DNA of 6,626 nucleotides. Source: an uncultured Ignavibacteriota bacterium. Lineage in GTDB: Bacteria; Bacteroidota; Ignavibacteria; Tepidaquicellales; Tepidaquicellaceae. Positions 4,400-6,626 of this stretch are shown here, piece by piece. The stretch's first letter is position 1, and each line of letters begins with the position of its first letter. The notes under the pieces were generated by a model. It worked only from the letters and a program-made list of their open reading frames with translations. It was not told the DNA's origin and made no database searches. The stretch is taken from positions 1 to 6,626 of the forward strand of contig CALGOI010000215.1 of the NCBI GenBank assembly GCA_937959065.1, read 5' to 3'. A program made the position numbers and the translations under genes.

Positions 4400-5719
4400 A
4401 TGATCAAAATCCTGAAAGCAATATTACTCTTTTTATTTATAATCTCCGGTGCACCTATATTAAATGCCCAGACATTGACATTATTGGGTGAAGCCCCGGT
4501 TTCAGGGCGAGTGTATGATATTTGGGGGTATTTTGACAGCAATACTAATAAAGAATATGCATTAATAGGATCGACTCAGGGATTGTTTATATTTGATGTT
4601 ACCAACCCGGCAACTCCGGTACAGGTTGATCATTTAAGTAATGTACCGGGATTTGATATAAAGGTGTGGCAAAACTATGCATATTGTGTTACAGGTGGAT
4701 ATTCAATCGACGGAGGAATGATAGTCGATCTGTCGGATCCAACAAATGCTGTAGTTGCAGGTACATTTGATTCACATCATAATATTTTTATTGATAGCTT
4801 CGGATATTTATATATGGAAGCTCCCGGTTTGAAGATTTTGAGCTTAAGTAATCCTATAAACCCGGTTTTAGTTTTCGAAACACTGGATAATGAAGGTCAT
4901 GATGCAGTGAGAATAGGTAACAGATTGTTTGACTTTCACGGCTTCGATGGAACCAATATTTACGATGTTACTAACCCGGCATCACCTCAATTACTGGCAA
5001 GTATAATGTCTCCTAATATTGTTTATAATCATAGTGGGTGGACAACCGAGGATGGGAATTATCTATATATATGTGATGAACTGGCTTCCGGCTCACAAGC
5101 TGATATTACTATATGGGATATAAGGGACTATGAAAATATTGTTCAGGTAGCGCATTATACAGAACCCACAGCTTCCATACACAATTTATATATTAAAGGG
5201 AATTATGCATTCGTTTCACATTACGAAAAAGGTTTTAGGGTATTTAAAATTTCAAACCCTTTACATCCCCAGTTGATAGCTGAATATGATCCACTACCCG
5301 GGTCGATGACAGGATTCAATGGTACCTTTGGAGTTTACATCTTTGCACCATCAGGTAATTTGTATGTAAGTGATGATGACAGGGGGTTATTGATATTTGA
5401 TTTTGATTCAACTAATACATCAGTGGGAACAGGAAATGGTATCCCCCGGCAGTTTGTTTTGAATCAAAACTATCCGAACCCGTTTAATCCGTTGACTAAG
5501 ATCTCATTTACAATAACATCAACTGTAGGAAATCAGAATCTAGAATTGAAGGTTTATAATTCAAAAGGTCAGGAGATCACGACTTTAGCAAACGGGGTTT
5601 TTTCATCAGGCCTTCATGAATTTGAATGGGATGCAACGGGACAATCAAGCGGTATTTATTTTTATAAGTTAAGCAGCGGCGACTCAAAAGAAACAAAAAA
5701 GATGGTTTTAATGAAATAA
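4400..5719 (+). CDS. Secreted LVIVD-repeat (choice-of-anchor B-like) beta-propeller protein with T9SS sorting domain
   Basis: 439 residues. A signal peptide covers residues 1-23 or 24 ('ILLFLFIISGAPILNAQ'). From about 28 to 336 there are at least six LVIVD-type units, each with a hydrophobic strand and a D-x-(T/S)-(N/D)-P-x-x-P turn: 61-79 'GLFIFDVTNPATPVQVDHL', 105-123, 143-161, 184-202, 234-253 and 278-296, plus a last 'GLLIFDFD' at 329-336. His residues recur ahead of strands (126, 127, 167, 180, 211, 261, 274), as in choice-of-anchor B proteins. Residues 352-439 form the T9SS type A sorting domain: 'FVLNQNYPNPFNP' at 352-364, then 'LKVYNSKGQEITTL' and a final 'SGIYFYKL...KKMVLMK'. This domain directs passage through the outer membrane and anchoring or release. 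The ligand and role are unknown. The gene stands alone between terminators and lacks a clear Shine-Dalgarno. Confidence 0.95.
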   Translation: MIKILKAILLFLFIISGAPILNAQTLTLLGEAPVSGRVYDIWGYFDSNTNKEYALIGSTQGLFIFDVTNPATPVQVDHLSNVPGFDIKVWQNYAYCVTGGYSIDGGMIVDLSDPTNAVVAGTFDSHHNIFIDSFGYLYMEAPGLKILSLSNPINPVLVFETLDNEGHDAVRIGNRLFDFHGFDGTNIYDVTNPASPQLLASIMSPNIVYNHSGWTTEDGNYLYICDELASGSQADITIWDIRDYENIVQVAHYTEPTASIHNLYIKGNYAFVSHYEKGFRVFKISNPLHPQLIAEYDPLPGSMTGFNGTFGVYIFAPSGNLYVSDDDRGLLIFDFDSTNTSVGTGNGIPRQFVLNQNYPNPFNPLTKISFTITSTVGNQNLELKVYNSKGQEITTLANGVFSSGLHEFEWDATGQSSGIYFYKLSSGDSKETKKMVLMK

Positions 5720-5731
5720 TATTTTCCTCTT

Positions 5732-5760
5732 TTGATACCGTTATAACTATGCATTAATAT
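5732..5760 (+). promoter_or_regulatory. Candidate sigma70-type promoter of a short transcript
   Basis: TTGATA (5732-5737), a 17-base spacer and TAATAT (5755-5760), the same -10 as in the lipoprotein promoter. The predicted start is near 5767. It begins 12 bases after the stop of the LVIVD gene. Chance occurrence in AT-rich DNA cannot be excluded. Confidence 0.4.
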
Positions 5761-5773
5761 CGGGATTTCGCAA

Positions 5774-5848
5774 ATGATTATTTTTGTTTATATTTTTAAC
5801 ATATTTCTCATTTCTTACCTCCAATTACCAACCGAAGACACTCCCTAG
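5774..5848 (+). CDS. Tiny hydrophobic ORF (24 codons), doubtful
   Basis: The peptide MIIFVYIFNIFLISYLQLPT plus EDTP would be one membrane-spanning segment with an acidic tail, the general form of many small membrane peptides and type I toxins. The ATG is about 7 bases from the predicted transcript start, and the stop codon lies in the loop of the terminator at 5835-5871. No homology is recognised. T-rich DNA encodes hydrophobic residues by default, so this may be meaningless. Confidence 0.2.
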   Translation: MIIFVYIFNIFLISYLQLPTEDTP

Positions 5849-5871
5849 TGGTAGGGGGAGTGTCTTTTTTT
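5835..5871 (+). terminator. Strong rho-independent terminator downstream of the LVIVD gene
   Basis: A perfect 11-bp stem (5835-5845 with 5856-5866) with a 10-base loop and a T run at 5865-5871. It lies 115 bases after the LVIVD stop codon and also ends the candidate short transcript from 5767. There is no T run on the minus strand, so it is one-directional. Confidence 0.85.
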
Positions 5872-5991
5872 ATACATTAATCATATACAAAACAATTTTG
5901 TTTTCCGTCAAAAAACTGCATTTTAAACTCAAAATTAAATAAATTGGTGCTTTTATATAGTATAAACGGGATACATTCGGAGAAAAAATTC

Positions 5992-6023
5992 TTTGTTTTG
6001 GCTGGGGAATCACTTTATCTTTG
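5992..6023 (+). promoter_or_regulatory. Bacteroidetes-consensus promoter of a short transcript
   Basis: TTTG (5992-5995), 20 bases and TATCTTTG (6016-6023) match the Bacteroides primary sigma consensus (TTTG near -33, TAnnTTTG near -7) exactly. The predicted start is near 6030. It faces the EVE gene, which is on the other strand, so it is not the promoter of any annotated gene. Confidence 0.55.
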
Positions 6024-6034
6024 TATAGAATCAA

Positions 6035-6082
6035 ATGATTCAAAGTCTTTCTCGTTCTTTTTACTCCAAGAAGGTTGAGTGA
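6035..6082 (+). CDS. Tiny ORF (15 codons) at the 5' end of the candidate small transcript, doubtful
   Basis: It encodes MIQSLSRSFYSKKVE, soluble and basic, unlike what the AT-rich surroundings would give by default. The ATG would be only about 5 bases from the predicted transcript start, hence close to leaderless, and there is no Shine-Dalgarno. No match comes to mind. Confidence 0.25.
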   Translation: MIQSLSRSFYSKKVE

Positions 6083-6125
6083 AAAAATTTACCCCTCGGC
6101 TTATTAAATTAAGCCACTAAAAGGA

Positions 6126-6162
6126 AAAGCAGTTCCCGCTAGCCCCGGAACTGCTTTTTTTT
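6126..6162 (+). terminator. Strong terminator, probably bidirectional
   Basis: A perfect 11-bp stem (6126-6136 with 6147-6157), a 10-base loop and eight T on the plus strand (6155-6162). On the minus strand the hairpin is followed by TTTTCCTTTT and lies 26 bases past the stop codon of the EVE gene, so it likely ends both the small plus-strand transcript and the EVE mRNA. Confidence 0.85.
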
Positions 6163-6182
6163 ATTGATAAACTTTATTGAGG

Positions 6183-6590
6183 TTATTTACTACCCATATT
6201 TACAAAGTCGTCCCAGTATTTTTCGGGGACGGGCATTACGGACACCCGTGGAAGGCGAACGAGGTCATATTCCGCGTATTTCTTGATGGCTTTAACTTCT
6301 TTTAGAGTGACCGGTGTTTTTAATTTTTTTTTGGGCTTGATATCAAATACAACAAGCTTTTCATTATTCTGTTTAGGATCTGGATATGGATCGGAGGTTA
6401 CTGTTCCAATTCCCACTATTTGCTTTTCGTCGCCGGTATGATAAATAAATACCTCGTCACCTTTTTTGATACTTCTAATGTGGCGAAGTGCAGTAGGATT
6501 TGCAACCCCGTCCCAGACAGTTTTTTTGTCTTTTACAAGATCGTCGTATGAATAAACGGAGGGTTCGGTTTTTAAAAGCCAGTATGCCAT
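6183..6590 (-). CDS. EVE domain protein (THYN1-like)
   Basis: 135 residues, the full length for single-domain EVE proteins, which are PUA-superfamily readers that hold a modified base in a pocket. Motifs in order: 'YWLLKTEPSVYSYDDL' (3-18), 'VWDGVANPTALRHIRSIKKGDEVFIYHTGD' (25-54) with Trp26 and the loop that in relatives reads GVRN, 'IVGIGTV' (58-64), 'DPYPDP' (67-72), and a C-terminal 'LPRVSVMPVPEKYWDDF'. The first ATG is at 6590, at the expected distance from the first motif. There is no signal peptide, so it is cytoplasmic. Only 36 bases upstream are visible, so its promoter and neighbours are unknown. EVE proteins occur both as housekeeping genes and beside restriction or other defence genes; nothing here decides between them. 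Confidence 0.93.
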   Translation of the reverse strand: MAYWLLKTEPSVYSYDDLVKDKKTVWDGVANPTALRHIRSIKKGDEVFIYHTGDEKQIVGIGTVTSDPYPDPKQNNEKLVVFDIKPKKKLKTPVTLKEVKAIKKYAEYDLVRLPRVSVMPVPEKYWDDFVNMGSK

Positions 6591-6626
6591 ATAATATTGT
6601 TTAAGTTGATTCCTGAATTGTCATTT

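Larger units (their letters stand above)
6030..6162 (+). ncRNA. Candidate small RNA of about 130 nt
   Basis: Bounded by the consensus promoter 5992-6023 and the strong terminator 6126-6162. It contains a 5-bp inverted repeat at its 5' end (GAATC/GATTC, 6028-6041), a 6-bp hairpin (6098-6103 with 6110-6115) and the terminator hairpin. It also holds a 15-codon ORF. No known RNA family is recognised. It runs convergent to the EVE gene and shares its terminator hairpin. It could be an sRNA, a micro-mRNA or a processed regulatory transcript. Confidence 0.4.
5720..6182. other. 463-base stretch without a conventional gene; two candidate short transcription units
   Basis: No ORF above 25 codons looks coding on either strand. 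The stretch holds two strong rho-independent terminators (5835-5871 and 6126-6162), each preceded on the plus strand by a promoter-like site (5732-5760 and 5992-6023) and a tiny ORF. Between them, 5872-5991 is AT-rich with short palindromes (5952-5966, TTTATA-TAG-TATAAA) and nothing recognisable. No tRNA, riboswitch or CRISPR pattern is seen. Confidence 0.6.

Noticed and set aside
5952..5966. Palindrome TTTATA-TAG-TATAAA as an operator
   Set aside because: A short AT-only palindrome occurring once, not overlapping a promoter element; expected by chance in this composition.

Overview
The window looks like chromosomal DNA from an AT-rich member of the Bacteroidota/Chlorobiota group, most likely Ignavibacteria or a close relative. 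The evidence is a type IX secretion (T9SS) C-terminal sorting domain of the 'NYPNPFNP' type at the end of the LVIVD-repeat protein, lipoproteins with acidic residues shortly after the lipobox cysteine, mostly poor Shine-Dalgarno sequences, and one promoter-like site matching the Bacteroidetes consensus (TTTG-N20-TATCTTTG). The taxonomic call is inference.

Left part (1-1507, minus strand). The 5' two thirds of a reading frame running off the left edge encodes a secreted protein with a bacterial Ig-like domain, probably the N-terminus of an arylsulfotransferase-like protein. Next is an NlpC/P60 cell-wall peptidase lipoprotein with its own terminator. Two related inverted repeats lie over its likely promoter and start.

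Central part (about 1508-3723). This resembles the control region of a prophage or small mobile island. A minus-strand CI/LexA-like repressor (HTH plus S24 peptidase) is broken by one in-frame TAA exactly at the hinge where such repressors cut themselves. The intergenic region to its right holds a near-perfect sigma70-type promoter (TTGACA-N17-TATATT) and four copies of an 11-bp operator, GTAA-N3-TTAC. One copy fills the promoter spacer and also covers the -10 of the repressor's own promoter. Rightward follow five closely packed small genes of unknown function (63, about 84, 72, 139 and 89 codons). No integrase, replication, structural or lysis gene is visible, so this is either a remnant or a compact, damage-inducible gene cassette.

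Right part (3724-6626). A small lipoprotein with its own promoter and terminator is followed by a 439-residue secreted LVIVD-repeat ('choice-of-anchor B'-like) protein with a T9SS sorting domain. A 463-base stretch without a conventional gene holds two candidate short transcription units, each with a promoter-like site, a tiny ORF and a strong terminator. Last comes a minus-strand EVE-domain protein (THYN1-like modified-base reader).

The central switch (repressor, four operators, small-gene cluster) is the most interesting content. Its payload was not recognised, and function is not claimed for most of it.
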